Shown one piece after another: positions 33,198-42,550 of a DNA stretch of 64,000 bases (its first letter is position 1; each line of letters opens with the position of its first letter). Under the pieces are notes generated by a model. It was given only the letters and a program-made list of their open reading frames with translations, was not told where the DNA came from and made no database searches. This stretch comes from Bacillus sp. CH30_1T (GTDB lineage Bacteria; Bacillota; Bacilli; Bacillales; Bacillaceae_B). The translations under genes and the position numbers were made by a program. The DNA is taken from contig NZ_VTUY01000009.1 in the NCBI RefSeq assembly GCF_008364765.1, forward strand, positions 62,001 to 126,000, written 5' to 3'.

Positions 33198-34808
33198 TTG
33201 AGAGCGACGATGCTCTTTATAAATGGAGAAGTGGTTACTGTGAATTCTGAATTTTCCGTGAAAGAAGCGGTTGCCATTAAGGATAATAAAATACTCGCAG
33301 TCGGCACGAATGAAGAAATTTTACCATATGCAGGTGAAAAAACGAAGATTGTGAACTTGGAAGGAAGAAGTCTCCTGCCTGGCTTTATTGACGCCCATGC
33401 CCACCTCGAACTTTATGGAACCAATAAGCTTGGGGTGAATGGCAAAGAGGCAGTGAGTATAAAAGAACTCCTCGGGAAGTTGAAGGAGAAAGCACGATTG
33501 ACTCCAAAGGGAGAATGGGTACGGGGCTGGGGATATAACCAAAACACCCTTATAGAGGGAAGGCATATAACTCGGTGGGATCTTGATGAGGTTTCCACCG
33601 AACACCCGATTATTGTGGTTCGGACATGCGGGCACATATCCTGCGTCAATACGAAAGCGCTTGAGCTTGCGGGTGTTCATCCTGAAACACAAGACCCGAA
33701 TGGAGGGAAATACGGCCGTGAAAATGGCGAATTAACCGGACTGCTGTTAGAAGCCGCACATATGAACATGTTTCTTTTAGCCAATTATTCTGAAGAGGAA
33801 GTGGAGCAGGGATTGGCACTCGCTTCCCAGGATTATTTGGGAAAAGGAATTACGAGTGTCCATGATGCCGGGGGATATGGGCCTGAACATATTCGATTCC
33901 TTCAAAAAGCAGTAGGAGCAAAGAAAGTAAAACAGAGGGTATACGCATTATACGGCTCGCTGCATGATTCTGTAGAAATGGTGGAGAAAGGCCTGGTAAG
34001 CGGAATCGGGACAGGCCTTGGGGATGGGTGGATGAAAATCGGTCCCGCTAAAGTGTTTATCGATGGAAGCAGCAGTGGTCCTACTGCTAAGACAAGGGAG
34101 CCATACTCGAGCAATCCCAATGACTCAGGCATTTTATATTTGGAGCAGGAAGAAATAAATGAGTCCCTCGGAAAAGCGCATGAAGCGGGGTGGCAAATCA
34201 CCGCACATGCCATCGGGGACAAAGCGGTTGAAATGATGATTGAAGCCATTCGCCATGCTCTTGAACGACATCCCCGTGAAAATCATCGTCACCGTATTGA
34301 ACATTCCGGTATGACCCCACCGGACCTCATTCATCAGATAAAAGAGTTGGAGATTGTTCCGATACCCAATCCAGCCTTCATTTATGATTTCGGAGACGGC
34401 TACTTGAAAGATTATGGAGAACGAGGAGACATCATGTTCCCATTAAAGAGCTTTTCAGAAGCAAAGATTCCTTTTGCCATCGGCTCTGACAGTCCCATCA
34501 CCTTCGTGGATCCACTCCACGGTATTTACTCAGCTGTCACCCGCATGAGTAAATCCGGTGAAGTGATAGGGGCCAGTCAACGAATCACCATAGGGGAAGC
34601 GATTAAGGCCTATACATGGAACGGTGCATATGCAAGCTCTGAAGAGACAATAAAAGGCAGCATTGAAGCCGGGAAGCATGCCGATCTGGTTGTGTTGAAT
34701 GAATCGATTTTACACTGTGAACCTGAAAGATTACGAGAGTTAAAAGTAGAGTTAACGATCCTTGATGGGAAAGTGGAATATGCAGCAGAAAAGGAGGGTG
34801 TCTTATGA
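33198..34808 (+). CDS. YtcJ-like metal-dependent amidohydrolase
   Basis: This 536-residue Amidohydro_3 protein has metal-binding FIDAHAHLELYG (about 61-72), ITAHAIGDKAVEMM, HRIEHSGM and IGSDSPITFVDP (final Asp). I take TTG 33198 with GGAGG 7 bases upstream; the open frame back to 33018 only overlaps the M20 gene. Its stop overlaps the next start. With the M20 enzyme and the SSS symporter it forms a probable uptake and hydrolysis pathway for an amide or carbamoyl compound (inference). Confidence 0.88.
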   Translation: MRATMLFINGEVVTVNSEFSVKEAVAIKDNKILAVGTNEEILPYAGEKTKIVNLEGRSLLPGFIDAHAHLELYGTNKLGVNGKEAVSIKELLGKLKEKARLTPKGEWVRGWGYNQNTLIEGRHITRWDLDEVSTEHPIIVVRTCGHISCVNTKALELAGVHPETQDPNGGKYGRENGELTGLLLEAAHMNMFLLANYSEEEVEQGLALASQDYLGKGITSVHDAGGYGPEHIRFLQKAVGAKKVKQRVYALYGSLHDSVEMVEKGLVSGIGTGLGDGWMKIGPAKVFIDGSSSGPTAKTREPYSSNPNDSGILYLEQEEINESLGKAHEAGWQITAHAIGDKAVEMMIEAIRHALERHPRENHRHRIEHSGMTPPDLIHQIKELEIVPIPNPAFIYDFGDGYLKDYGERGDIMFPLKSFSEAKIPFAIGSDSPITFVDPLHGIYSAVTRMSKSGEVIGASQRITIGEAIKAYTWNGAYASSEETIKGSIEAGKHADLVVLNESILHCEPERLRELKVELTILDGKVEYAAEKEGVL

Positions 34809-35026
34809 GTAAAAGCAAGTTTACGAAAATCTATTGCTTGTCTCTGATTTTACCGTTTCTACTATTGGTTTTCCCCTTGTTTTCAATCGGAAACAGGGCA
34901 ACCCCAATCATCATGGGGATGCCGTTCTCAATATTCTGGGTAATTTTATGGATAATCATTACCTTTTTGATCGTTCTTGTACTCTATCGAATCGATCCTG
35001 ACAAAGATGAAGAGGAGGTCAATTAA
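34805..35026 (+). CDS. DUF3311 small membrane protein (YhjC-like)
   Basis: This 73-residue protein has two membrane helices (about 8-28 and 38-60) and an acidic tail (DPDKDEEEVN). DUF3311 genes typically precede SSS symporter genes, as yhjC does with yhjB in B. subtilis, and the product is thought to be an accessory subunit. The ATG overlaps the stop of the amidohydrolase, GGAGGGTG lies upstream, and its stop overlaps the symporter start (TAATG). Confidence 0.88.
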   Translation: MSKSKFTKIYCLSLILPFLLLVFPLFSIGNRATPIIMGMPFSIFWVILWIIITFLIVLVLYRIDPDKDEEEVN

Positions 35027-36495
35027 TGGCAGATTGGCAGATTGCAATGATCATGATGATCGGCTACCTTGTGATTGCATTAGTCGTTGGTGTGATGGCA
35101 GGAAGAGGTCATGATAAAAATTCTTTAGATGAGTTTACCGTGGCAGGCGGAGGCCTCGGATTGGTTGTGATGTGGTTCCTGATGGGAGGAGCTGTATTTA
35201 GTGCCTTTTCATTTCTTGGCGCTCCCGGGTGGGCATATTCCAAAGGAGCACCTGCACTATATATATTAACTTATACCGCTTTTGCGATTCTCCCATGGTA
35301 CATCATCGGTCCGAAAATCGGGAAAATCGGCCGTAAATTCAATATATACACAGTATCAGGTTTTATGAAAAAACGGTACGGAGGCAAAACCCTGCCTATC
35401 TTAATCGGGGTCATTGCGTTACTCGCTTCCATTCAATACCTTGCCACGCAGATGAAAGGGATGGCCTACATCTTCAATATTATGACAGAAGGACGTATTC
35501 CCCTTTGGCTCGGAGCCCTGCTCGCGTATGGAATCGTAGTCGTCTATGTTGCAACTGGTGGATTGCGGGCAGCGGCATGGTCTGATGTGTTCCAAGGGAT
35601 CTTGATGATTGTCATTTCGTGGGTAGTCGGCCTTGCGATTGTGAATAAGCTTCACGACAGCGTGGGTGGGATGTTTACAAACCTCGTTCTGGACAACCCT
35701 GCCTTTTTTGAAATCGGAAATGAAGGGTCTACCATGTCAGGAACAGCTTATACGACCACGATTCTCGTATCTCTCATAGGGTTCTTAATGTGGCCCCACC
35801 TATTTTCAAAGTCATATGCATCCAATGCACGTACGATAAAGAAAACCGTATTGGTGTATCCGATCTTTGCACTGTTTCTTATCCCGCTATTATTTGTTGG
35901 CTTTTCCGCAGTGAATGTAGTCAATCCAGCTGACATAGGAGCACCGGATGAAATTCTTCCTTACCTGATCACCACAATCCTTAGCCTTCCCGGTTGGGTA
36001 TACGGGCTTGTGGGTGCAGGAGCGTTAGCTGCAGCCATGTCTACGGCAGACGCCATCACCCACAGTGCTTCACTGGAATTTACGGACGGGGTCATCAAGA
36101 ATGTAAAGCCGGACCTTTCTGATAAAACCACATTGCTTCTGATGAGAATCGGTGTGTTTGTGGTCGGGGGACTTGCTTACTTTATCACCGTATTCGGGGG
36201 TCAGGGGCTCATCGCCCTTTTGCTCGGAGCTTATGGCTCCATCGTTCAATTCGCACCCGGCGTATACGGAGCCCTCTATTCGAAAAGAGTGACCGGCCCG
36301 GCTGTCATCACAGGACTTATCCTCGGAACATTCGTAAACTACTATTACCAGCTAGTCGCAGAGACCACACCATTCGAAATCCATGCAGGTATTCTTGGAT
36401 TGATCTGCAATATCTTCATCGTCATCGTGGTCAGTGCTATCACCCAGCAAAAAAGTATCAGGATTGCTGAAGAGTATCGCAATATCGGATCTTAA
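35026..36495 (+). CDS. SSS-family sodium:solute symporter (YhjB-like)
   Basis: This 489-residue carrier has about 13 membrane helices. SSS landmarks are DEFTVAGGGLGLVVMWFLMG near residues 35-54, and GAGALAAAMSTADAITHSAS near residues 336-355, with the Ser residues of the Na+ site. It imports an organic solute with sodium, and the neighbouring hydrolases suggest a carbamoyl- or amide-type substrate. It is translationally coupled to the DUF3311 gene and is the last gene of the operon. Confidence 0.92.
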   Translation: MADWQIAMIMMIGYLVIALVVGVMAGRGHDKNSLDEFTVAGGGLGLVVMWFLMGGAVFSAFSFLGAPGWAYSKGAPALYILTYTAFAILPWYIIGPKIGKIGRKFNIYTVSGFMKKRYGGKTLPILIGVIALLASIQYLATQMKGMAYIFNIMTEGRIPLWLGALLAYGIVVVYVATGGLRAAAWSDVFQGILMIVISWVVGLAIVNKLHDSVGGMFTNLVLDNPAFFEIGNEGSTMSGTAYTTTILVSLIGFLMWPHLFSKSYASNARTIKKTVLVYPIFALFLIPLLFVGFSAVNVVNPADIGAPDEILPYLITTILSLPGWVYGLVGAGALAAAMSTADAITHSASLEFTDGVIKNVKPDLSDKTTLLLMRIGVFVVGGLAYFITVFGGQGLIALLLGAYGSIVQFAPGVYGALYSKRVTGPAVITGLILGTFVNYYYQLVAETTPFEIHAGILGLICNIFIVIVVSAITQQKSIRIAEEYRNIGS

Positions 36496-36560
36496 TGGGA
36501 CAGGCACCTTTTTCTTCTGTGATAGCTGACGTAGCTGCCCTAGGTGGCTCCAAGATAAAA
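36494..36560. repeat. GGGACAGGCACC half-element after the symporter
   Basis: AATGGGACAGGCACCTTTTT directly overlaps the symporter stop. It is one arm of the GGGACAGG variant. GTAGCTG...GGCTCC follows without a clear stem. No good terminator is seen before the large repeat at 36576. Confidence 0.4.
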
Positions 36561-36709
36561 CCTTGAAAAAGAAAAAGGCTGGGACAAAACTAAAAAACCA
36601 CCAAATAAAGACGAACATTTCAGTGTAGGCACTTAATACCGCTAATGATTTCCGTGCAAGACTACGCTTTCCGCGGGTAGCCCGTGAGCCTCCTCGGCAA
36701 GCCTGCGGG

Positions 36710-36833
36710 TTGGAAAGCGGAAGGGCTTCGCTCAGAGGCGGTTGGCATAAGGCGGAGCGGGCTTGAAGGCGTTCTTTGCCTTCATGGACGATCTGCCTTA
36801 TGACATTTGCCTCTAAGCCCTATAGCTGGACAA
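36710..36833. mobile_element. 124-bp hairpin insertion nested in the large repeat
   Basis: Copy 2 reads GCCTGCGGG directly into GTCTCAC; copy 1 has 124 extra bases between them. The insert folds on itself: AGGGCTT (36722) with AAGCCCT (36815), AGAGGC (36734) with GCCTCT (36809), CATAAGGC (36746) with GCCTTATG (36795), and GAAGGC (36765) with GCCTTC (36778). It has no coding capacity. Confidence 0.7.
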
Positions 36834-36929
36834 GTCTCACATAAGCTCCTCTTCCCGCAGGAGTCTTCGTCTTGCACTCCAATCAACCGCTAGAGAGAGC
36901 TACATCTAAATGTCCATTTGAACAAATTA

Positions 36930-36977
36930 AAAACCCGAACTAATTTGCCACTTAGAATGCAAATTAGTTCGGGTTTT
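36930..36977. terminator. Long A/T-flanked hairpin in the right part of the large repeat
   Basis: AAAACCCGAACTAATTTGC (36930-36948) pairs perfectly with GCAAATTAGTTCGGGTTTT (36959-36977). It can terminate transcription from both sides, between the symporter (plus) and the GH3 gene (minus). Copy 2 has base-paired differences at the same stem. Confidence 0.8.
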
Positions 36978-37057
36978 AGTTAGGCTAAAACACTTTTGTC
37001 CCACCCTCTTGGGTTTTGATCGTTTTTCTAATTATGACTTTTTAGACAACCCCTAGT

Positions 37058-38749
37058 TTATTGCTCGATCTTCTTTTTAATGGACTCAATCGATTGGTTA
37101 AGCTGCTTTAAGTCAACCTCTCCTGTTTGGATATCCTCCAGTTTGTATGCTTGTTTCAATTCAATGATACGGCTGACACTGGCGTCTATTCGACCCTCGG
37201 ATATTTCCCCGTTTTGGACTGCCTTTTTAAGTGCGTCAATTGCCGCGAGGGCTTTATTATAATCATGTGCGATTAGGATCAGGTCGCTGCCCGCCTTTAC
37301 GGATTGAACGGTCGCTTGGCCCATCCCGTAGTTGTTCGTAATGGCTTTCATTGTCATATCATCAGTGATCACGACCCCGTTGTAGTTCAGCTTTTTGCGT
37401 AAAAGGTCTGTGATAACGTTCTTGGATAATGAAGATGGATAGGTGTCATCGATCTTGGGAAGCAGGATATGAGCAACCATGACGAGATCAGCTCCATTGT
37501 TGATGGCCTCCTTGAATGGAATCAGTTCCAGGGATTCGAGTTCTTGAATGCTTTTGTTGACAACCGGAAGCTCCAGGTGTGAATCAACGGAGGTATCCCC
37601 GTGGCCAGGGAAGTGCTTGATGGTTGAAAGAATTCCCTCGGATTGAATCCCTCTCATTGTTTGAATCCCTAATTCACTGACGATATCAGGGTGATCGCTA
37701 AAGGATCGATCGCCGATTACCGGGTTATTTGGGTTACTGTTCACGTCGAGAACGGGAGCGAAATCCAGATTGAACCCATACTCTTTTAATTCCTTTCCGA
37801 GAATCGTTCCTACTTCAAAGGAAACATCCGGATCGTTTAAGGCTCCTATCTTTTTGTTTGTAGGAAAGTTCACAAGCCCTCCAGGTAATCTTGTGACCTT
37901 CCCGCCTTCCTGGTCGACACTTAATAGGAGTGGTAATGGATTATTGACGTTGTCTTTTTTCATATAATTAAGGAATTGGACCGTTTGACGGGGTCCTGAC
38001 AAATTATCGGAGAAAAAGATAAAGCCCCCTACTTTGTGCTCCTGGATTAGGGTTTTCGTGTTTTCACCATCCTGAGTTCCATTCACACCGGCTATGATCA
38101 TTTGGCCGATCTTTTCATCCAGGCTCATAGTAGAAAGGATATCTGATTCGCCCGTGTCCACTTTCTCTAAGGAGATAACCGAAATGTGATCTACTTTGGG
38201 ATTTTTATTTTCAGTTGATGGTTTCGGCAATATCCATTTTAATTGGTAAAGGGAATTCACATCAAAGATGAAAATGACCTGGTCATGTGAAGCATCCTTG
38301 TAATATTTTGTCGCATCTGGATTGCCACTGACTTCTTTAATGTCATTGAGTCGAATCTGCTGCAGGGCAGGGTCAAAAGAGCGCACATCAAAAATTACGT
38401 TATCTTTGAAGCCGACTGTCGTAGAATACTTGGAGAAATCTTCGTAAATTCCGGCTTCGGCTTGAACGGAATTGTCTGGTTTTCCCCATTTATCTGTTAT
38501 GTCATCCATCTTTGTCAGCCCTACTGTGATGGGGATATTCGGCACTTTTCCCTCTTCAGCCGCGGATACGACTTCTTTTACAGAAGTTATGGGTGAAGAA
38601 TCATCTTCTTCGGCATGATCCGGGTCTTCTTGGGATGAATGTTCGGCCGGTTGATTCGGATCCCTATTTTTTTCGATAAAAAAATAGTTTAGAGTGATCA
38701 AAATAAGAGTAAGAGATAAAAGGAGATAAATGATTTTTTTATAGGACAT
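37058..38749 (-). CDS. Secreted/anchored GH3 beta-N-acetylhexosaminidase-like enzyme with N-terminal DUF4309-like domain
   Basis: This 563-residue protein has one N-terminal membrane segment (about 5-22) followed by an acidic linker. A domain at about 65-190 (KMDDITDKWGKPDNS and IKEVSGNPDATKYY) resembles DUF4309/YjgB. A GH3 barrel fills about 205-535, with KHFPGHGDTSVDSHLELP (NagZ-type His/Asp dyad) and VITDDMTMKA (nucleophile Asp). NagZ-type enzymes remove GlcNAc from peptidoglycan fragments. I take ATG 38749 with AAAGGA 8 bases upstream, not ATG 38758. It is monocistronic. The 290-base gap upstream is A/T-rich, with no clear promoter called. Confidence 0.88.
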   Translation of the reverse strand: MSYKKIIYLLLSLTLILITLNYFFIEKNRDPNQPAEHSSQEDPDHAEEDDSSPITSVKEVVSAAEEGKVPNIPITVGLTKMDDITDKWGKPDNSVQAEAGIYEDFSKYSTTVGFKDNVIFDVRSFDPALQQIRLNDIKEVSGNPDATKYYKDASHDQVIFIFDVNSLYQLKWILPKPSTENKNPKVDHISVISLEKVDTGESDILSTMSLDEKIGQMIIAGVNGTQDGENTKTLIQEHKVGGFIFFSDNLSGPRQTVQFLNYMKKDNVNNPLPLLLSVDQEGGKVTRLPGGLVNFPTNKKIGALNDPDVSFEVGTILGKELKEYGFNLDFAPVLDVNSNPNNPVIGDRSFSDHPDIVSELGIQTMRGIQSEGILSTIKHFPGHGDTSVDSHLELPVVNKSIQELESLELIPFKEAINNGADLVMVAHILLPKIDDTYPSSLSKNVITDLLRKKLNYNGVVITDDMTMKAITNNYGMGQATVQSVKAGSDLILIAHDYNKALAAIDALKKAVQNGEISEGRIDASVSRIIELKQAYKLEDIQTGEVDLKQLNQSIESIKKKIEQ

Positions 38750-39052
38750 AAAATTCATCCTTTCTTTAATGGAGAATCCCTTTATAAAGGTAACATTACA
38801 GTACCATCCCTATCGATTGAATGACATTTTTATGCCTGCTGATGCGAAAGTAGCGCCATATTGAATGCCATTTATTTTAGTTTCTTCTCCATCATGTATC
38901 TTGCTCTATTTCTTTTAATCATAAACGTATATTAATGGGGTCAATTAATAGGGCGTATAGGCAATCCTTACATAATACTAACCTCCATATACATATTCAG
39001 CTTTGAATCGGGGATAGTATTCAAGAGATATGTATAGAAGGAGCCAATTATT

Positions 39053-40342
39053 ATGGATTCTTTTTTAGTGAAAATCGATGCATCGATAGGGGGAAATGAT
39101 GATTTTTTTCAAGTTCATCAAGATTTTGGCGAATTCTCCTTTTTATTGATGGGGTTTAAAAGTCTTATAGATGTGCAGAAAACGATCCAAGCGATCGAAG
39201 ACCAAGTTAGTTCAGGGACGATGGGTGAGTTGCTTCATGATGGAGAGGAAGTCATTGAAGCGATTTTAGAAGGGAAGCTGATCATCTCCAGTGTGGGGGG
39301 AAATGGGTCTTTCTTCAGTATGGACGCAGTGGCAAAGACGCTGAATCGTTCAATTGAGCCACCTACCAATGAAAATACCCTCCAAGGACCATTGAGTTCT
39401 TTCAATGAGGACATCGATACAAACATTGGCATTATACGCAAAGAGATTGTTTCAAAAGACTTGAATGTAAGATCCTTTTCAGGAGGGGGCGGACAGAAAA
39501 GAACTCTATCTGTAGTGTATCGTAAAGATAGCGCAGATAGGGATTATGTTAGCCGGGTCATCCATCAGATCGAGTCCAATATGGATCAACCACTTCATAC
39601 CATACAAGATGTGACGAAGATGTTAGGATTGTCGACCCGTACCCTGATTTCTCCCTTCAACACAACAGAGGCACCACAAGAAGTATACAGGAGTCTGGAA
39701 AAAGGAAAACTTGTATTACTTCTGGATAGAACGCCTTTTGCTCTTATTCTTCCAAGTGACTTTTGGGATATGTTCTTCCTTGAGAATGATCGGAATTTCT
39801 CTTTCCCTATCATGGTGTCCATGAGGCTGCTCAGGATTATCGGTACATTGCTTGCCCTTGTCTTACCAGGGCTGTATGTTGCGTTAGTCGCTGTTAATCC
39901 TGAGATGCTCCGTATTGAATTAGCATTATCTGTTGCTCAGACCCGTGAAGGTGTCCCTTACCCGGCATTTGTTGAGACCATTTTCATGCTTCTTATACTT
40001 GAATTGATATTGGAGGCGAGTATCAGGCTTCCGAAAAGCATCGGTCCTACCATTACGATGGTGGGAGGGATCATTCTGGGTCAAGCCGTAGTCGAGGCGA
40101 GATTAGTAAGCAATTTACTAATCATCATATTAGCAGCCACTACGATTGCCAACTCTACCATAATTGGATTTCAAAATTCCATCTCCATCCGAATCTTTAA
40201 ATATCTTATCTTGATTCTTTCTTCGATTTTTGGTGTATTCGGCATATTGGCGGGATTATTCGTCGTTTGTGCATACTTAGCTGGTATAAGCACTTTTGGA
40301 GTGCCTTACCTCAAGATTAAAGGAGTTAGTAAAAGTGGATAA
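39053..40342 (+). CDS. GerA-family spore germinant receptor, A subunit
   Basis: This 429-residue protein has a cytoplasmic N-terminal domain (about 1-240) and five or so membrane helices after it. The GerA signature is in LVLPGLYVALVAVNPEMLR (about 263-281), REGVPYPAFVE and IGPTITMVGGIILGQAVVEA. A subunits form the nutrient-gated channel in the spore inner membrane. It is shorter at the N-terminus than GerAA (about 480). The start is ATG 39053 after AGAAGGAG. It is the first gene of the A-B-C receptor operon, presumably SigG-dependent. A weak SigG-like arrangement (TGAATC then GATATGTA, 17-base spacer) lies at about 39005-39035, but I would not call it. Confidence 0.94.
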   Translation: MDSFLVKIDASIGGNDDFFQVHQDFGEFSFLLMGFKSLIDVQKTIQAIEDQVSSGTMGELLHDGEEVIEAILEGKLIISSVGGNGSFFSMDAVAKTLNRSIEPPTNENTLQGPLSSFNEDIDTNIGIIRKEIVSKDLNVRSFSGGGGQKRTLSVVYRKDSADRDYVSRVIHQIESNMDQPLHTIQDVTKMLGLSTRTLISPFNTTEAPQEVYRSLEKGKLVLLLDRTPFALILPSDFWDMFFLENDRNFSFPIMVSMRLLRIIGTLLALVLPGLYVALVAVNPEMLRIELALSVAQTREGVPYPAFVETIFMLLILELILEASIRLPKSIGPTITMVGGIILGQAVVEARLVSNLLIIILAATTIANSTIIGFQNSISIRIFKYLILILSSIFGVFGILAGLFVVCAYLAGISTFGVPYLKIKGVSKSG

Positions 40343-41408
40343 AAGTTTGTATGTTGTCATCATGTACATTTTAACCCACATAGGACTTATTCTATTTCTG
40401 TATCCTGGCAATATCATTGACAGCTCATCTCAAGGACAATGGGTTCCGATCATTATCGGAGTCATCGTCCATTTCATCATTTTATTCTTGCTATTGACGG
40501 GACTTGATCGTTTCCCGCACCAAGATATCATCACTATTTATCTGGGTGCCGGCAAGTTGATGACATTCATTTTTCTGTTCCCCACTCTCCTCTATTTTTT
40601 AATGGCTAACATCATAACAGTCCGGGCGTATTCAGAAGTTGTTACCATTGTATTTCTATCAAACACTCCCTTATGGGCGATCATGGCATTGCTGCTTATC
40701 TTATCATGTTATTTGGCTATTAAGGGAGTGGAAGCCATCTTTCGTACAGGTATACTTCTCTTCTTTTTATTATTCCCATTGGTTTTCTTTATATTGGTGG
40801 TTGCGTTTCAGAATGTGGATTGGCATTATGTATACCCTTTATGGAATGAAGACTTCTCTTTTTTGACCGACTCCTCTTATCTCAGAAGCTTCTTTGCCAT
40901 TGGTGGTGTATTCCTGTTTATAGGGTTTGTAAGACCGATCATTTCATATAAAAGGAATAAAGTATTGCTTGCTGCGGTTGCACTCATTCCCATTTTTATC
41001 ATATCTGTATATATTCCCGTCCTTACATTTGGTCAGGCGACAGCATCTACATTTATGTTTCCTTTCGTTATGACAGTCGATGCCATCAATATAACATGGC
41101 TTATGTTCGATCGACTGACCATGTTTTTCTTACTAAGTATAGTCATTTTTATATTGTTGTTTATCTCACTCGTATTATGGATGAGTGTAAGGATCATAAA
41201 TAAATGTTTGCTGCCAACTATGAAACCATCCTATTTAGTAATAGCGATATCACTCATCATCTACATCATATGTTTGTGGATTCCGAATTGGAGTGACGTT
41301 GAACAGCTCTTTAAATGGAATACTTCCTTAAGATTCTATGTCATCTTTGGAGTCCCCATTTCAATTTGTATTCTTGGTGTCAAAGCAAGGAAGGAGGGTG
41401 AAAGTTGA
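40335..41408 (+). CDS. GerA-family spore germinant receptor, B subunit
   Basis: This 357-residue amino-acid-permease-like protein has ten membrane helices, including LYPGNIIDSSSQGQW early in the chain and FLLFPLVFFILVVAFQNVDW centrally. B subunits contain the germinant-binding pocket. I take GTG 40335 with AAAGGAG 9 bases upstream, overlapping the end of the A gene by 8 bases; the frame extends to 40296 without a ribosome site. Its stop overlaps the C-subunit start. Confidence 0.93.
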   Translation: MDKSLYVVIMYILTHIGLILFLYPGNIIDSSSQGQWVPIIIGVIVHFIILFLLLTGLDRFPHQDIITIYLGAGKLMTFIFLFPTLLYFLMANIITVRAYSEVVTIVFLSNTPLWAIMALLLILSCYLAIKGVEAIFRTGILLFFLLFPLVFFILVVAFQNVDWHYVYPLWNEDFSFLTDSSYLRSFFAIGGVFLFIGFVRPIISYKRNKVLLAAVALIPIFIISVYIPVLTFGQATASTFMFPFVMTVDAINITWLMFDRLTMFFLLSIVIFILLFISLVLWMSVRIINKCLLPTMKPSYLVIAISLIIYIICLWIPNWSDVEQLFKWNTSLRFYVIFGVPISICILGVKARKEGES

Positions 41409-42475
41409 GGTGTAAAAAAGCGGTTATCTGGCTTTTTCTCTTATTAATAGTTTTCATGATGAGTGGCTGTTGGGATACCAGGGATATTAATCATCGGGTG
41501 ATGCCAGTTGTCATAGGCATCTCCAAGGATAGTGATCAATATAAAGTATTTCTGCAGATTCCTCACCCTCAGCAGAATATCATACAAACGAAAGTGGTTG
41601 TTGGTGTTGGTGAAACAATTAATGAAGTTATAGATAATATTAGTGCTGACATGGAAAGCAGTGTCGATTTGCTTCACGTAAAGGTAATTGTCATCGATCG
41701 ACATCTTGCAGAAGAAGGTATGAAAGATCTTATATCAGGCATTATGAGGTCGAGGGATGTATCTTCGAAAGCATTGGTTGCCATTTGTAACGACGATATT
41801 GACCAATTTTTCGAAAGTATGGAGACAAAAACCTCTCCACGCGGGACGACTCTTTTGGATTTCTTTGAAAAGAATGCCGGTTGGGACCCGCAGGTTGCTT
41901 TAACCAGGGTTTGGGAGGTATATAGAAGTATCCACTCTTATACCCGGGATGTGGCCATCCCAATGCTCCGGCTTGGAGAGACGACGTTAGTGGACCATGT
42001 GGGTTCAGCGGTGATTAAGAACGGAAGAATGGTGGAAGAAATCAATCCTAATGAAACCCTTCTTTTTAATGCATTTAACGGTGAAAGCACTAAAGGGAAA
42101 ATAGAGGTGCTCAATGAAGGAAGTGTCTTGATCTTAGGGAATACGATGGAGCATGCAAGTGAGGTGCAGGAAGGAAACCCATTCTTATATTCCAAAATTA
42201 AGTTGGATGTCATGATACTGGAAACAAAAGGGGATCCTACACAGAAAATGATTGAAAAGGGATTGGAAAAGCTTCTCACAGGACGTTTGAATAAGATGTT
42301 CACCAAGCTCCAGAATAGCGAGGCGGATATATTAGGACTGGGCCAATTTTTCAGAAAAGAAATACCGAGGATGGACTTAAAGGATTGGAGATCGAAGTAT
42401 TATCAAAACTTGTCCACAGACTTTGTAGTTGATGTCGATATTCGGAATTCCGGGAATTTAAAGAACCCAGACTAA
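41405..42475 (+). CDS. GerA-family spore germinant receptor, C subunit lipoprotein
   Basis: This 356-residue lipoprotein has signal peptide and lipobox MMSGC followed by the family WDTRDINHRVMPVVIGIS. Its C-terminal domain fits GerC (about 216-340). The lipid-anchored C subunit sits on the outer face of the spore inner membrane. The start is TTG 41405, overlapping the B-subunit stop (TTGA), with AAGGAGGGTGA upstream. It completes the receptor. Confidence 0.94.
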   Translation: MRCKKAVIWLFLLLIVFMMSGCWDTRDINHRVMPVVIGISKDSDQYKVFLQIPHPQQNIIQTKVVVGVGETINEVIDNISADMESSVDLLHVKVIVIDRHLAEEGMKDLISGIMRSRDVSSKALVAICNDDIDQFFESMETKTSPRGTTLLDFFEKNAGWDPQVALTRVWEVYRSIHSYTRDVAIPMLRLGETTLVDHVGSAVIKNGRMVEEINPNETLLFNAFNGESTKGKIEVLNEGSVLILGNTMEHASEVQEGNPFLYSKIKLDVMILETKGDPTQKMIEKGLEKLLTGRLNKMFTKLQNSEADILGLGQFFRKEIPRMDLKDWRSKYYQNLSTDFVVDVDIRNSGNLKNPD

Positions 42476-42550
42476 GCACATAATTTTCTTGTGTTTCAGC
42501 AATATAAGTAGACATATTCTTTTTAACCGATAAAGGGGTGGTTTAGCTTG

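Larger units (their letters stand above)
36576..37007. repeat. Large element with terminal inverted repeats, copy 1 (432 bp, nested insertion)
   Basis: The ends AGGCTGGGACAAAA (36576-36589) and TTTTGTCCCACCCT (36994-37007) are inverted repeats. Inside are GTGCAAGAC and GTCTTGCAC arms around a CCGCGGG/CCCGCAGG core, and a terminator-like stem near the right end. It matches copy 2 at 44678-44987 except for a 124-bp insertion at 36710-36833. There is no ORF of note. It is a candidate MITE-like element or structured RNA unit. Confidence 0.8.
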
